NCBI GenBank assembly: GCA_023473425.1
Contig: JAMCYG010000013.1
Coordinates: forward strand, 1-44,256
Source: Candidatus Martarchaeota archaeon
GTDB taxonomy: Archaea; Micrarchaeota; Micrarchaeia; Micrarchaeales; Micrarchaeaceae
Length of the DNA stretch: 44,256 nt
Reading direction: 5' to 3'
Of this stretch, positions 1 to 8,349 are shown one piece after another. The notes below the pieces were generated by a model that had not been told where the DNA came from, did no database searches, and saw only the letters and a program-made list of their open reading frames with translations. The translations under genes were made by a program, and so were the position numbers. Position 1 is the first letter of the stretch; every line of letters begins with the position of its first letter.

Positions 1-3
1 GCC

Positions 4-930
4 TTACTGTATTTTACCTAGATATTCCCTTACGCGCAAGGCTGCCTTTACCCCTCCAGATGCCGCGGTAGCAGCTTGCCTGTAGAACGGATCCATAACA
101 TCCCCTGCTACGAATACGCCTTCAATGGCGGTTTCGACTTCATCCTTTGTCACTATATAGCCCTTTGAGTCTAGCGTTAGCTTGCCCTTTAAGAAGTCGG
201 TATTGGGCTTGTGCCCTATGGCAACGAATACACCATCAGTCTTTATCTCGCTCGTTTTGCCGCTTTCCACATCTTTAATCCTAATGCCGTTGACCTTTAT
301 ATCTCCTAAGATCTCGTCTACTGCCGAATTCCACACAACCTTTATCTTTGGGTTGCTGAGCACTTTGTCCTGCATTGCTTTGCTGGCCCTAAATTCATTC
401 CTACGGTGTATTATAGTCACGCTATTGACAAACTTCGTCAGGAAGTTGGAATCTTCCATAGCTGTATCGCCGCCGCCGACTACTATTACGTCCTTGTTCT
501 TGAAAAACGGTGCATCGCATGTTGCGCAGCTACTTACACCTTTGCCTGTCAGCCTTTTCTCAGATTCCAGACCTAACCACATGGCTGAAGCACCAGTCGC
601 TATTATTACAGCCTTGGCGTAGTATTCCTGCGATTGTGTCTTAACCTTTAGTGGCTTGCTAGTAAAGTCAACATCCACTACATTATCCCTTACAAATCTA
701 GTGCCAAATCGCTCCGCTTGCTTTCTCATCATTTCCATAAGGTCGGGACCATTGATGCCTTCCGGGAATCCAGGATAATTCTCAACAGTTGTAGTAAGCT
801 CCAACTGCCCGCCTGCCTCCACTCCTGTTATCATAAGGGGCTTAAAGTCCTCCCTCGCCGTATATATGGCAGCGGAATATCCAGCAGGTCCTGACCCAAC
901 TATTATCACATTTTCTATGTTTTCTTCCAT
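4..930 (-). CDS. trxB: Thioredoxin reductase (FAD/NADPH-dependent)
   Basis: Low-molecular-weight thioredoxin reductase, a cytoplasmic flavoprotein passing electrons from NAD(P)H to thioredoxin. The sequence shows an N-terminal FAD-binding GSGPAG motif (residues 12-17), the redox-active CATC pair (Cys135, Cys138), a second nucleotide-binding GGGDTA motif (152-157) and a C-terminal FAD motif GVFVAGD. The 308 residues match the family length. I chose the ATG at 930 over an in-frame start at 984 because it has a GGTAGGTG ribosome-binding sequence and starts just before the FAD motif. It is transcribed divergently from the MBL-fold gene. The gene is complete and its stop lies at the window edge. 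Identification is firm; the natural electron donor and partner thioredoxin cannot be read from this window. Confidence 0.95.
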   Translation of the reverse strand: MEENIENVIIVGSGPAGYSAAIYTAREDFKPLMITGVEAGGQLELTTTVENYPGFPEGINGPDLMEMMRKQAERFGTRFVRDNVVDVDFTSKPLKVKTQSQEYYAKAVIIATGASAMWLGLESEKRLTGKGVSSCATCDAPFFKNKDVIVVGGGDTAMEDSNFLTKFVNSVTIIHRRNEFRASKAMQDKVLSNPKIKVVWNSAVDEILGDIKVNGIRIKDVESGKTSEIKTDGVFVAIGHKPNTDFLKGKLTLDSKGYIVTKDEVETAIEGVFVAGDVMDPFYRQAATAASGGVKAALRVREYLGKIQ

Positions 931-1036
931 TTGTTTGCACCTACCCAATAAGCAGCACTTTTTAATTAAAATAGCTGCATTCAAATATAAAATGTTTTAG
1001 TGCAGGAAAGCAGACAAAGATAAACTAATTATGGGG

Positions 1037-1050
1037 AATATTATATACTT
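1037..1050 (+). promoter_or_regulatory. TATA-box region of the MBL nuclease gene
   Basis: An AT-rich TATTATATAC element lies about 30 nt before the ATG at 1078, the usual distance for an archaeal TATA box driving a transcript with a very short leader. The 147-nt divergent gap to trxB has a second AT-rich element near 983-996 (reading TTTTATATTTG on the minus strand) that could serve trxB. Confidence 0.45.
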
Positions 1051-1077
1051 TTCCAGACAAAGTGCAGTGGCGACTTG

Positions 1078-2064
1078 ATGCTTTATGCTAATGGGCTTGG
1101 GATATCGCTCGATAAGCGTGAGAAGGGGTCGGATATAGACTTTGTATCCCATGCGCATACAGATCACATGGCCGCGGTAAGGTCCACTAAACATATATTA
1201 GCCAGTGACGAGACTATCGACCTAATAAGCAGCATACATGGCATAGATTTGTCCGATAGGAAAGCAGTTACGGATGGAAAAGTAAAGATGCTAGATTCCG
1301 GTCACATTCTTGGTTCGAAGCAACTGGTAGTAGACGATGAGGTGAGTGGAAAAAGGATAACATATAGTGGAGACTTTCAGATGCTGCCTCAGAGGGCTTC
1401 AAACCTGATAGAAATAGATAATACTGACATCCTAATAATAGATTCTACATATCCAGATCCAGCGCGAAGGTTCCCGGATAAAGCAGAAGTAGAGTCTCTA
1501 ATACAGAAATGGACCGAGAGTATGCTCAAGAAAGGAATAGTCCTGTTTGGAGCATTTGCAACTGGGAAGGCCCAGGAGCTGATAAAGATATTAAACGAGA
1601 TAAATGTGCTGCCCGTTGTCAGCAAGAAAATAAGCCAAGTAAACAAGGCATACGGGCGCGCAGGATACGATTTAGACTATTGCTCTGCGTATGATAATAA
1701 CCCAGAGTATGAGACTGTTATAAGAGGCAATTTTGTTGGGATAACAGAAAAACATCCATTATATGATCTGAAAGAGCTGATGCACTCTGCTCATAGCAAA
1801 GACGTGTTCACTGCGGTAGCAACCGGCATGGTAAATCGGACGCCTTTTGATGCAGAGGCAAGGTTCGTGCTAAGTGACCATGCAGACTTCTATCAGAGCA
1901 CGGAATACATTGATGCAACAGAAGCTAAGAAAGTTCTGACTTATGGGCCAAATGCAAAGCTGTTTGCCTCAAATCTCAGCAAGCATGGATATGATGCTGA
2001 ACCGTTCTCCGAATATTTATGGATAAAGCAGCCCCTGCTTGAAGCAAATGAAGCCGAGCTATGA
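1078..2064 (+). CDS. Metallo-beta-lactamase-fold exonuclease-like protein
   Basis: MBL-fold hydrolase resembling the archaeal mRNA 3'-end-processing-factor-like group (COG1236 type), expected to be a zinc-dependent nuclease. Visible ligand motifs are HAHTDH (residues 25-30), the GHILG histidine, SGDF with its aspartate, a DSTY segment like the start of the beta-CASP region, and a late SDHADF histidine. At 328 residues it is shorter than full CPSF73-like proteins and lacks their N-terminal KH domains, so the substrate could be RNA or DNA. The ATG at 1078 directly follows an in-frame TTG at 1075, which is a less likely start. Superfamily assignment is secure; the exact substrate is unknown. Confidence 0.8.
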   Translation: MLYANGLGISLDKREKGSDIDFVSHAHTDHMAAVRSTKHILASDETIDLISSIHGIDLSDRKAVTDGKVKMLDSGHILGSKQLVVDDEVSGKRITYSGDFQMLPQRASNLIEIDNTDILIIDSTYPDPARRFPDKAEVESLIQKWTESMLKKGIVLFGAFATGKAQELIKILNEINVLPVVSKKISQVNKAYGRAGYDLDYCSAYDNNPEYETVIRGNFVGITEKHPLYDLKELMHSAHSKDVFTAVATGMVNRTPFDAEARFVLSDHADFYQSTEYIDATEAKKVLTYGPNAKLFASNLSKHGYDAEPFSEYLWIKQPLLEANEAEL

Positions 2065-2090
2065 GACTAGAGTGCACCATGTGCGCGCGC

Positions 2091-2594
2091 TCATCTGTTG
2101 TTGTAGTAGATTGAATCTAAGAAGTTCTCTAACTTCTTTTTTGTCTTGAGCTTGCTGTTGTAAAGCATGGTAAAAAGCTCCTTCGTTCCCCCATCGTATT
2201 CCTCCCTTATCAAGTCGAAAATGCTCACCAACCCACTTATTTCCTTGAGCGAATACCTGACTACAGCCAAGACACTGTTGGTGTCTACAGCATCTATACT
2301 GTTTACGTCTTCGCTGAGTTGGTGGTCAAACATCTGCAGGTCCGTTGCTTTGTCTTCCCTAAGGAGGTGTGCTACCGACCCGCCCTTTCTTATTATAGAC
2401 TGCATCGCCCTCTTGTCCTTTCGCTCTCGCTCGGCCAGGCCTATAAGTATGTCTTTTATATTGTTAAGGCTCGCCCTATTAATCAGCTCATCGTAATTGT
2501 TTATCAACTTATCCTCTAACTTTACTGCATTAATTAATAGCCTCTTGTTGACTTCCTTTTCGCCTGAGTTAGATACTGTGTTAGCTGTGTCCAT
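2091..2594 (-). CDS. Ferritin-like (rubrerythrin-like) helical protein, degenerate metal site
   Basis: Mostly alpha-helical protein of 167 residues. Two halves each resemble part of a rubrerythrin four-helix bundle: an early KLEDKLINNYDELINRA helix followed by IGLAERERKDKRAMQ, and a later IFDLIREEYDGG / TKELFTMLYN segment. The usual ExxH iron ligands of active rubrerythrins are not evident: the position expected to read E-x-x-H reads ERKDKR. It may therefore have lost the di-iron site or belong to another helical family. The ATG at 2594 is preferred because GGTG sits about 7 nt upstream; in-frame GTG and TTG codons lie just before it. Function is not recognisable. Confidence 0.55.
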   Translation of the reverse strand: MDTANTVSNSGEKEVNKRLLINAVKLEDKLINNYDELINRASLNNIKDILIGLAERERKDKRAMQSIIRKGGSVAHLLREDKATDLQMFDHQLSEDVNSIDAVDTNSVLAVVRYSLKEISGLVSIFDLIREEYDGGTKELFTMLYNSKLKTKKKLENFLDSIYYNNR

Positions 2595-2702
2595 TTGAAG
2601 CACCAAAGGGATTGGTATACCAACTAATATTTATGTTTTATGTACTATCGTCGACATAGAAAGGCAAGAATCGCAGATGTCGTGTGCAGGCAGCAGAAAA
2701 AG

Positions 2703-2777
2703 TGGGCCCGGAGAGATTTGAACTCTCGGCCTTCCGATTATCAGTCGGACGCTCCAACCAGACTAAGCTACGGGCCC
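2703..2777 (-). tRNA. tRNA-Ile (anticodon GAT)
   Basis: The minus strand folds as a complete cloverleaf: 7-bp acceptor GGGCCCG/CGGGCCC, D-arm with GCTTAGTCTGGTTGGAGC, anticodon stem TCCGA/TCGGA around loop CTGATAA (anticodon GAT), T-arm GAGAG-TTCAAAT-CTCTC and discriminator A at 2703. No intron is seen and CCA is not encoded (the next bases are CT). The gene begins one nucleotide after the AMMECR1 stop codon on the same strand, so it is probably released from a shared transcript. Confidence 0.96.
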
Positions 2778-2778
2778 G

Positions 2779-3384
2779 TTATTTTAGTTCAACCACGTTT
2801 CCGCTCGGCGTTTCTTCGGTAAATACCTGCGTCTCAAATTTATATAACTTTACATTAGGTTGCTTCCAATAGCCTGTCGGTAGCCCTGCTTTCTCACAGG
2901 CGCCATCAAGTAGTTGCTCCCTGTCCCATTTCTGCTCCACAGCCACTTCAGGCAGTAAAAGGCCGCTATAAAGGCCGTATTCTATTATCACTCCATCTCT
3001 GCCTATTTTCAGCCTCCTTAGCCCTGCAGGACTTCTACTCTTCACAGCTATGGGCTCAGACAATATGCTTACTTCGACTATCAGCTCGTCCAGCTCCTTG
3101 TGCGAAACTGGCACAAATCTAGGGTCCTCAAATGCGGCTGCAAATGCAGCATCCACTAGCTCCATCCTGACGCTTTCCACCGGCTTTGGAAAGCCTATGC
3201 ACCCCCTTAGTGTTTCTGTCGGATAATGCTTTAGTGTCACAAATACGCCATACTTCTCATCGAAACTTTTCAGCGATGAGCGGACCAGCTCCCTCTTGAA
3301 TCTTGGGCTGCGCGCAGCCAGTTCTATTGTGCTTCTCGCCGCCTTAACAAGCTCTTTACCTTGTTCCAGAGTGTATATTTTCAT
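2779..3384 (-). CDS. AMMECR1-family protein
   Basis: AMMECR1 domain protein of 201 residues, the normal size for the archaeal stand-alone form. The hallmark LRGCIG motif is at residues 59-64, followed by the conserved region around EDPRF and an EVSILSEP segment. The family is widespread in archaea and eukaryotes, but its biochemical activity is not firmly established; a link to radical-SAM Memo proteins is known from gene neighbourhoods, not shown here. The ATG at 3384 has GAAGGTG upstream; a GTG at 3402 is the alternative. Its stop codon almost touches the tRNA-Ile gene, suggesting cotranscription. Confidence 0.9.
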   Translation of the reverse strand: MKIYTLEQGKELVKAARSTIELAARSPRFKRELVRSSLKSFDEKYGVFVTLKHYPTETLRGCIGFPKPVESVRMELVDAAFAAAFEDPRFVPVSHKELDELIVEVSILSEPIAVKSRSPAGLRRLKIGRDGVIIEYGLYSGLLLPEVAVEQKWDREQLLDGACEKAGLPTGYWKQPNVKLYKFETQVFTEETPSGNVVELK

Positions 3385-3464
3385 GAGCGCACCTTCGCGC
3401 ACTTTATTAAAACCTAACAGCCACTAAATTATGATTGCGTAATAAATGCTTTAATGGTGCTGGT

Positions 3465-3917
3465 TTGAGAAGGGAAATAACTATTTATACGGATGGTGCC
3501 TCGAGAGGTAATCCGGGGCCGAGCGCTTCTGGATTCGCAGTATATGAGGGAAGCAGGCTGCTGAAGAGGATGTCAAAGTACAACGGTATAAAAACAAACA
3601 ATTTCGCTGAGTATACTGCAATAATGCTCGCCCTTAGATGGTGTGCTAATAACACGAAAAATCCCAAAGAACTTAACATAACTCTGTATTCAGACAGCGA
3701 GCTTGTAGTAAGGCAGATCAACGGTGAATACAAGGTACGCTCAGCTGAAATGAAGAAGCTGAACGAGGCAGTTCACAGACTGAAAGTATTGTTCGGGAGT
3801 GCTGCATTCTTCAATAGACTGAGGTCTGACCCTGGCGTGAGCGCGGTTGACAAGGGGCTCAATGAGTTGCTCGATAGGATGGAATCCGAAGCAAAAAACG
3901 ACACTAATAAATATTGA
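3465..3917 (+). CDS. rnhA: Ribonuclease HI-type enzyme
   Basis: RNase H-fold nuclease that cleaves the RNA strand of RNA/DNA hybrids, such as replication primers and R-loops. The order of catalytic motifs is visible: YTDGASRGNPG (first Asp), FAEY (Glu), SDSELV (second Asp) and a late Asp within SAVDKGLNE. About 150 residues is typical of the archaeal and bacterial RNase HI-like group. There is no ATG before the first motif. A TTG at 3465, 7 nt after GGTG, is the best start; a TTG at 3435 would add ten residues with no ribosome-binding sequence. A GNPG loop and absence of a long basic handle fit the shorter archaeal form. Confidence 0.85.
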   Translation: MRREITIYTDGASRGNPGPSASGFAVYEGSRLLKRMSKYNGIKTNNFAEYTAIMLALRWCANNTKNPKELNITLYSDSELVVRQINGEYKVRSAEMKKLNEAVHRLKVLFGSAAFFNRLRSDPGVSAVDKGLNELLDRMESEAKNDTNKY

Positions 3918-3952
3918 GATGAAATTATCTATTAGATAGTCAGTGATAATGA

Positions 3953-5530
3953 ATGGCGGATAGCAGCAATCCATCAAAGGGCGGCAAGCAGGATAAGCCA
4001 GATCAGCCAGAACAGAGTTCACCCTCTGCCAAGCATGAGGTTAATCCCGAGGCAAAGGACCATTGGAGAAAAGGCAATAGCTTCTTCGAGGAGAGCAAGT
4101 TTGACGATGCACTGAAAGAATTCTCCGAAGCTATAGAAATAGATAGCAAGTATGCAGATGCGTACTTCAACAGGGCACTCACCAACAGGATGCTGAAAAA
4201 CTTTGACAGCGCTAAAAGAGATCTGGATATTGTAATGGAATTACAGCCCGAAAGCGCCGACGCTCCACTGCTTGTTGGCGATATGGCAGAAGTGAATGAT
4301 GACTACATAGGAGCTAGGTACTGGTATGAGAAATCGCTTAAGATAAACCCGGACTATGCGGAAGCCAAGGCCAGACTGGAGAAGATAGACTCATTGATGC
4401 ATGTTAATTCTAATCCGAAGATGTCAGAGGCGCAGGTCGCTACCCAGAAATACAGTCAGCCTCAAAAACTGTCCGAGCAGCAGAGTGGGGATGTGATAGA
4501 GGATGGGCAGATAAAGAGCCTTGCACTGTATAAATCTGAGATAAAATTTGATTCCGTAATTGGCCTAGATAAAGTTAAGAAATATTTGGCAGAGAATGTA
4601 GTCCTTGCCATGAAGCAGCCGCAGCTCTTCAGGAAATACGGAAAGAAGATGGGCCTGGGCCTTATATTATATGGCCCGCCAGGAGTTGGAAAGACACATA
4701 TAGTAAACGCCGTAGCAGGCGAGGCCAATGCCAACGTGTATATCGCTAGAATAAATCAAATCGTTGATATGTACACGGGCAACACGGAGAAGAACATACA
4801 CATGATGTTCAAACTCGCAAGAGAGCACACTCCTATAATAATGGTATTTGACGAACTAGATGCTCTCACGCCAAAGAGGGGAGCGGGCGGTGGTGCGTCA
4901 GACAATTCGGCGCTCAGGCTTGCAGTTAACGCGTTCCTGACAGAAATGAGCGGCCTTGAAAAGAACCCCGAAGGTATATTTGTTATTGGAACGACCAACA
5001 CCCCATGGGACATAGACCCTGCAATGAAAAGGAGCGGTAGGTTCGGAGACAGGATATATCTCACTGTGCCTACCTACAAAGACAGGAAGAAGCTGTTCGA
5101 GTTTTACACGAGAAAGACTCCGAAGAACAGGCTGAGCTACGGGAGGCTGGCTAGGGCAACAATGGGATACTCGCCGGCAGACATAGAGAGTATTTGCGAC
5201 AAAGCCACAATGAAGCCACTGCTGCACGAATATGCAAAGCAGCGCGGCAGGAACCTTAATATGTCAGACATAATGTCGATCCTGAAGGACAAAGAAGCTT
5301 CTGGTAGCTCACTTGATGAATGGTACGAGATGGTGAAGAAAGACGTTATAACGAAGACTGAAACCCAGACTGTCGATGGCAAGAAGCAGGAAATTGTCAA
5401 AGAGGGAAAGCTCGATGCGCAGGAGAAGGTTGCGTATAAAGCAATGGTAAATGATATAAAGAAGAACACTAGCCCCAGGAGGATACGTCTTAAGAAATTC
5501 ATGAGATGGTGGGCGATACACCTTTTCTAG
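3953..5530 (+). CDS. TPR-repeat / AAA+ ATPase fusion protein
   Basis: A 525-residue protein with two parts. After a charged, disordered-looking N-terminus, three tetratricopeptide repeats run through residues 36-138 (for example FDDALKEFSEAIEIDSKYADAY within the repeat array). A linker of about 55 residues leads to one AAA+ module: Walker A GPPGVGKT (241-248), Walker B IIMVFDELD, sensor-1 GTTN (347-350) and a presumed arginine finger in KRSGRFGDR. A helical tail with a coiled-coil-like stretch ends in a basic, tryptophan-containing segment. The ATPase domain is of the Cdc48/spastin/katanin kind. TPRs usually bind partner or client peptides, so a role as an unfoldase or remodelling factor with its own adaptor is inferred. 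The ATG follows AGTGAT. Confidence 0.85.
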   Translation: MADSSNPSKGGKQDKPDQPEQSSPSAKHEVNPEAKDHWRKGNSFFEESKFDDALKEFSEAIEIDSKYADAYFNRALTNRMLKNFDSAKRDLDIVMELQPESADAPLLVGDMAEVNDDYIGARYWYEKSLKINPDYAEAKARLEKIDSLMHVNSNPKMSEAQVATQKYSQPQKLSEQQSGDVIEDGQIKSLALYKSEIKFDSVIGLDKVKKYLAENVVLAMKQPQLFRKYGKKMGLGLILYGPPGVGKTHIVNAVAGEANANVYIARINQIVDMYTGNTEKNIHMMFKLAREHTPIIMVFDELDALTPKRGAGGGASDNSALRLAVNAFLTEMSGLEKNPEGIFVIGTTNTPWDIDPAMKRSGRFGDRIYLTVPTYKDRKKLFEFYTRKTPKNRLSYGRLARATMGYSPADIESICDKATMKPLLHEYAKQRGRNLNMSDIMSILKDKEASGSSLDEWYEMVKKDVITKTETQTVDGKKQEIVKEGKLDAQEKVAYKAMVNDIKKNTSPRRIRLKKFMRWWAIHLF

Positions 5531-5608
5531 CAAAAGCAGGCATTTTGAAGAGCTCTGTAAACGACGCTACGCATCTTATTTTATAACCTTTTGCGCAGAG
5601 TGATTATC

Positions 5609-5902
5609 ATGGTAACAGTCAAGGATGTCGTGAGCGCTTTGTCCCAGTGCAATGACCCAGAACTCGGCACAGACATAGTCAGCATAGGGCTCATACAAGG
5701 AATAAACATCGATAACGTGGGCAATGTGAAGGTGAAGCTCACAATGACTTCGCCCATGTGCCCTGTTACGAGCATAATAATGGCCGATGCACAGCTCCGC
5801 CTTCAAGCTATACCGGGAGTTAAGAACGTTGAACTTGACCTGAGCTGGGACCCATTATGGGACCCAGAAATGATGAGCGACGAGATAAAGTACAGAACGT
5901 GA
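5609..5902 (+). CDS. DUF59 / MIP18-family protein (Fe-S assembly-like)
   Basis: Small single-domain protein of 97 residues of the DUF59 (MIP18, PaaD/SufT-like) family, associated with maturation of iron-sulfur proteins. It shows the conserved DPELGTDIVSIGLI segment near the N-terminus and a TMTSPMCP segment with the family cysteine. The end LSWDPLWDPEMMSDE is also typical. GAGTGAT four nt upstream fixes the ATG at 5609 over a TTG at 5591. It is a single gene between the AAA gene and the oppositely oriented ndk. It could be a general Fe-S targeting factor for clients such as Por or TYW1 in this window; that link is inference. Confidence 0.9.
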   Translation: MVTVKDVVSALSQCNDPELGTDIVSIGLIQGINIDNVGNVKVKLTMTSPMCPVTSIIMADAQLRLQAIPGVKNVELDLSWDPLWDPEMMSDEIKYRT

Positions 5903-5916
5903 AGCTCCGAATGGCC

Positions 5917-6486
5917 TCATGTTCCATATTGGATTTTCTCGTCGGCTCGCTTGTAATCTACAAGTTCTGCTTCACTAAACCAGACCTTTATCTCACGTTT
6001 TGCGATTACAGGATCTTCTGACATATGAAGTATATTTTTAACCGCGCGCTTTCCTTCATCAGCCATCTGGTACGAATCGCTTGAGTACATGCCTCTTATG
6101 CTTGAGGGGTCTGCCTTTTGCGGCGAGGTTGATCCGCCTATCTTCCTAACAATCGATACAGCATCGTTCCCCTCAATCACCAGCGCAGCGATGGGGCCGC
6201 TAGTTATGTAGTCCAGGAGATAATTTCGCACCTTATTGCCTATTTCGAGCTCGCTCTCCTTGACATCCATACCTTTCTCTATATAAGACTTCTTCGCATT
6301 CGTTCCTACGTTTAGCAGCCATTTCTCATCTGCGACATAGTGCTCCGACGCCATATCCTTGCTGGGCCAGACCATCTTCATTCCAACGACTTTTAGTCCA
6401 GCATCCTCAAAGCGCTGTATGACTTTGCCTATCAGAGCCCTGTAAACGCCATCAGGCTTTATCAATACCAGTGTTCTTTCTATCAT
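5917..6486 (-). CDS. ndk: Nucleoside diphosphate kinase with internal insertion
   Basis: NDP kinase, which transfers the gamma-phosphate from NTPs to NDPs through a phosphohistidine. It begins ERTLVLIKPDGV, ends its core with the active-site segment NILHMSEDP (His154) and carries the nucleotide-binding region KADPSSIRGMYSSDS. The protein has 189 residues, while classical enzymes have about 150. The extra length lies mainly in residues 52-92, between the usual first half and the TSGP segment, a larger variant known from some archaea. The ATG at 6486 has GAGGATG upstream, so the longer reading to 6549 is unlikely. It is divergent from infB. Confidence 0.93.
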   Translation of the reverse strand: MIERTLVLIKPDGVYRALIGKVIQRFEDAGLKVVGMKMVWPSKDMASEHYVADEKWLLNVGTNAKKSYIEKGMDVKESELEIGNKVRNYLLDYITSGPIAALVIEGNDAVSIVRKIGGSTSPQKADPSSIRGMYSSDSYQMADEGKRAVKNILHMSEDPVIAKREIKVWFSEAELVDYKRADEKIQYGT

Positions 6487-6585
6487 ATTGACATCCTCGT
6501 ATACAATCATAGTATTAGTCCATATACACATAAAAGCCTTTAACCTCAATAGGATTAAGCAAAGCAGCTACTTTTGGTGACCTGA

Positions 6586-8340
6586 ATGATAAGGCAGCCA
6601 ATCATATGTGTTATGGGGCATGTGGACCATGGAAAGACCACACTCCTAGACAGAATAAGGAACACGACTGTTGCAGTCAGGGAAGCCGGAGGCATAACGC
6701 AGCATATAGGCGCCAGCGAGGTCCCTATAGATGTCATAAACAAGATATGTGCAGACCTAAGCAACGCGTTCAGCGTGAAGATAACACTGCCGGGTCTCCT
6801 GTTTATAGATACACCAGGGCATGAGGCGTTCACAAACTTGCGAAGAAGGGGCGGAAGCGTAGCTGATATGGCAATACTCGTGGTTGACATAAATCAGGGC
6901 TTTGAGCCGCAGACTGTAGAGGCTGTCGAAATACTCAAGGAATATAAGACGCCGTTCGTTATAGCAGCCAACAAAGTCGATGCAATGTCTGGTTGGCAGG
7001 TCCAGAACACAAACAGCATGGCAGAGTCGATGAAGCACCAGAGAAAGGACGTGCTGGAAAGAATGGAAAATGGCATGTATGGAATAATGGGGAAGATAGG
7101 CGAGCTTGGCTTTGCTAGCAACATCTTCGATCAGGTTAAGAACTTCCAGAAGGAAGTCGCAATAGTGCCTATAAGCGCCAAAACTGGGGAGGGAATAGCT
7201 GAGCTGCTGATGGTCGTTACAGGGCTTGCACAGAGATACCTTGAAATGAGGCTTAAAATAGAAGTAAGCGGTCCTGGCCGCGGCTCGATACTCGAAAGGA
7301 AGGAGGTAAGAGGCCTTGGCACTACAATAGATGTGATACTTTATGACGGATCGCTGCACGTGAACGATACAATCGCGTTCGCAACTGTTGATGGGGTAGC
7401 AAAGACCAAAATAAAGGCTCTGCTCAAGCCAAAACCCCTTGTTGAGATAAGAGAGTCTTCCAGCAAGTTCTTTAATGTGGACGAAGTCAGCGCTGCTGCA
7501 GGTATAAAGATAAGTGCGAATGACCTGGACGGCGCGCTGCCAGGGTCGCCTGTCATTCAAGTAATAGGTGAAGAGTATGCAAATCAGATAAACTCTGAGC
7601 TTGGCAGCGTATTTAAGACCGATCGTACTGGTGCTGTGCTAAAGGCGGACTCGATAGGCAGTATAGAGGCGCTGTCCAAGCTTCTCGAGGCGGAAGGCCT
7701 TAAGATCAGCAAGAAAGGAATAGGGAACGTAACTAAGAGGGACGTTATGGATGCTTTTTCTATGAAAGCCTTGGATCAGCTGGGCTCGGTAATAATAAGT
7801 TTCGGCGTAAAAACCGAGGCTGATGCTCATGAGGAAGCTGCAGCTTCCGGAGTTACCATAATAGAGGGTAGCATAATATACAAGCTTATCGACGACTACA
7901 AAGAGTACATTACAAAGAAAAAGGGGGATGCCGCCAAGGCTGTCGAAGACATGGTAGTCTTCCCAGGCGAAATATACCTAATACCAAATTCCTGTTTCAG
8001 GGTTTCAGGCCCTGCAATATTTGGTGTTCAGGTGAAGGAGGGTAGGATAAGACCCGGCTATGTACTAATAAATGAAGCAGGCGTCGTGATAGGCAGAATA
8101 AAAGGCATACAGTCAGACAAGAACGCGCTGCCAGAGGCGAGGAAGGGAGAATCAGTTGCAGTGTCAGTCGAAGGCCCTACATATGGCCGCCAGATCAAAG
8201 AAAATCAGACCCTCTATACAAGACCGACCGATAGTGATGAAGGGACACTTCTTGGGGCACAGAGGGGCCTCATAGATGATGATGAAGCCGTATTGCTCAG
8301 AAGAATAATCGAGATAAAGAGAAAAGCAAAGGAAAGGTAG
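6586..8340 (+). CDS. infB: Translation initiation factor aIF5B
   Basis: Archaeal IF5B/IF2-type GTPase promoting subunit joining at initiation. G-domain motifs are clear: G1 GHVDHGKT (residues 11-18), G3 DTPGHE (near 75) and G4 NKVD (near 129), followed by the beta-barrel domain II, a domain III region around LKADSIGSIEAL and the C-terminal domain. The 584 residues match the compact archaeal form, starting right at the G domain with no N-terminal extension. No intein is present, although this gene hosts inteins in some archaea. The ATG follows GGTGACCTGA. A long palindrome lies just after the stop codon. Confidence 0.97.
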   Translation: MIRQPIICVMGHVDHGKTTLLDRIRNTTVAVREAGGITQHIGASEVPIDVINKICADLSNAFSVKITLPGLLFIDTPGHEAFTNLRRRGGSVADMAILVVDINQGFEPQTVEAVEILKEYKTPFVIAANKVDAMSGWQVQNTNSMAESMKHQRKDVLERMENGMYGIMGKIGELGFASNIFDQVKNFQKEVAIVPISAKTGEGIAELLMVVTGLAQRYLEMRLKIEVSGPGRGSILERKEVRGLGTTIDVILYDGSLHVNDTIAFATVDGVAKTKIKALLKPKPLVEIRESSSKFFNVDEVSAAAGIKISANDLDGALPGSPVIQVIGEEYANQINSELGSVFKTDRTGAVLKADSIGSIEALSKLLEAEGLKISKKGIGNVTKRDVMDAFSMKALDQLGSVIISFGVKTEADAHEEAAASGVTIIEGSIIYKLIDDYKEYITKKKGDAAKAVEDMVVFPGEIYLIPNSCFRVSGPAIFGVQVKEGRIRPGYVLINEAGVVIGRIKGIQSDKNALPEARKGESVAVSVEGPTYGRQIKENQTLYTRPTDSDEGTLLGAQRGLIDDDEAVLLRRIIEIKRKAKER

Positions 8341-8349
8341 TACCTGCCG

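Noticed and set aside
3953-5530. Cdc48/VAT-type two-domain AAA protein
   Set aside because: Only one AAA module is present and the N-terminus is TPR, not the double-psi barrel of VAT.
6757-7560. Long minus-strand open frame (267 codons) opposite infB
   Set aside because: It lies wholly antisense to the conserved infB G-domain and domain II, has Cys/Tyr/His-rich composition unlike a real protein, and shows no motif.
6586-8340. Possible intein in infB (and in the polymerase genes)
   Set aside because: Conserved blocks run without interruption and no intein splice motifs are present.
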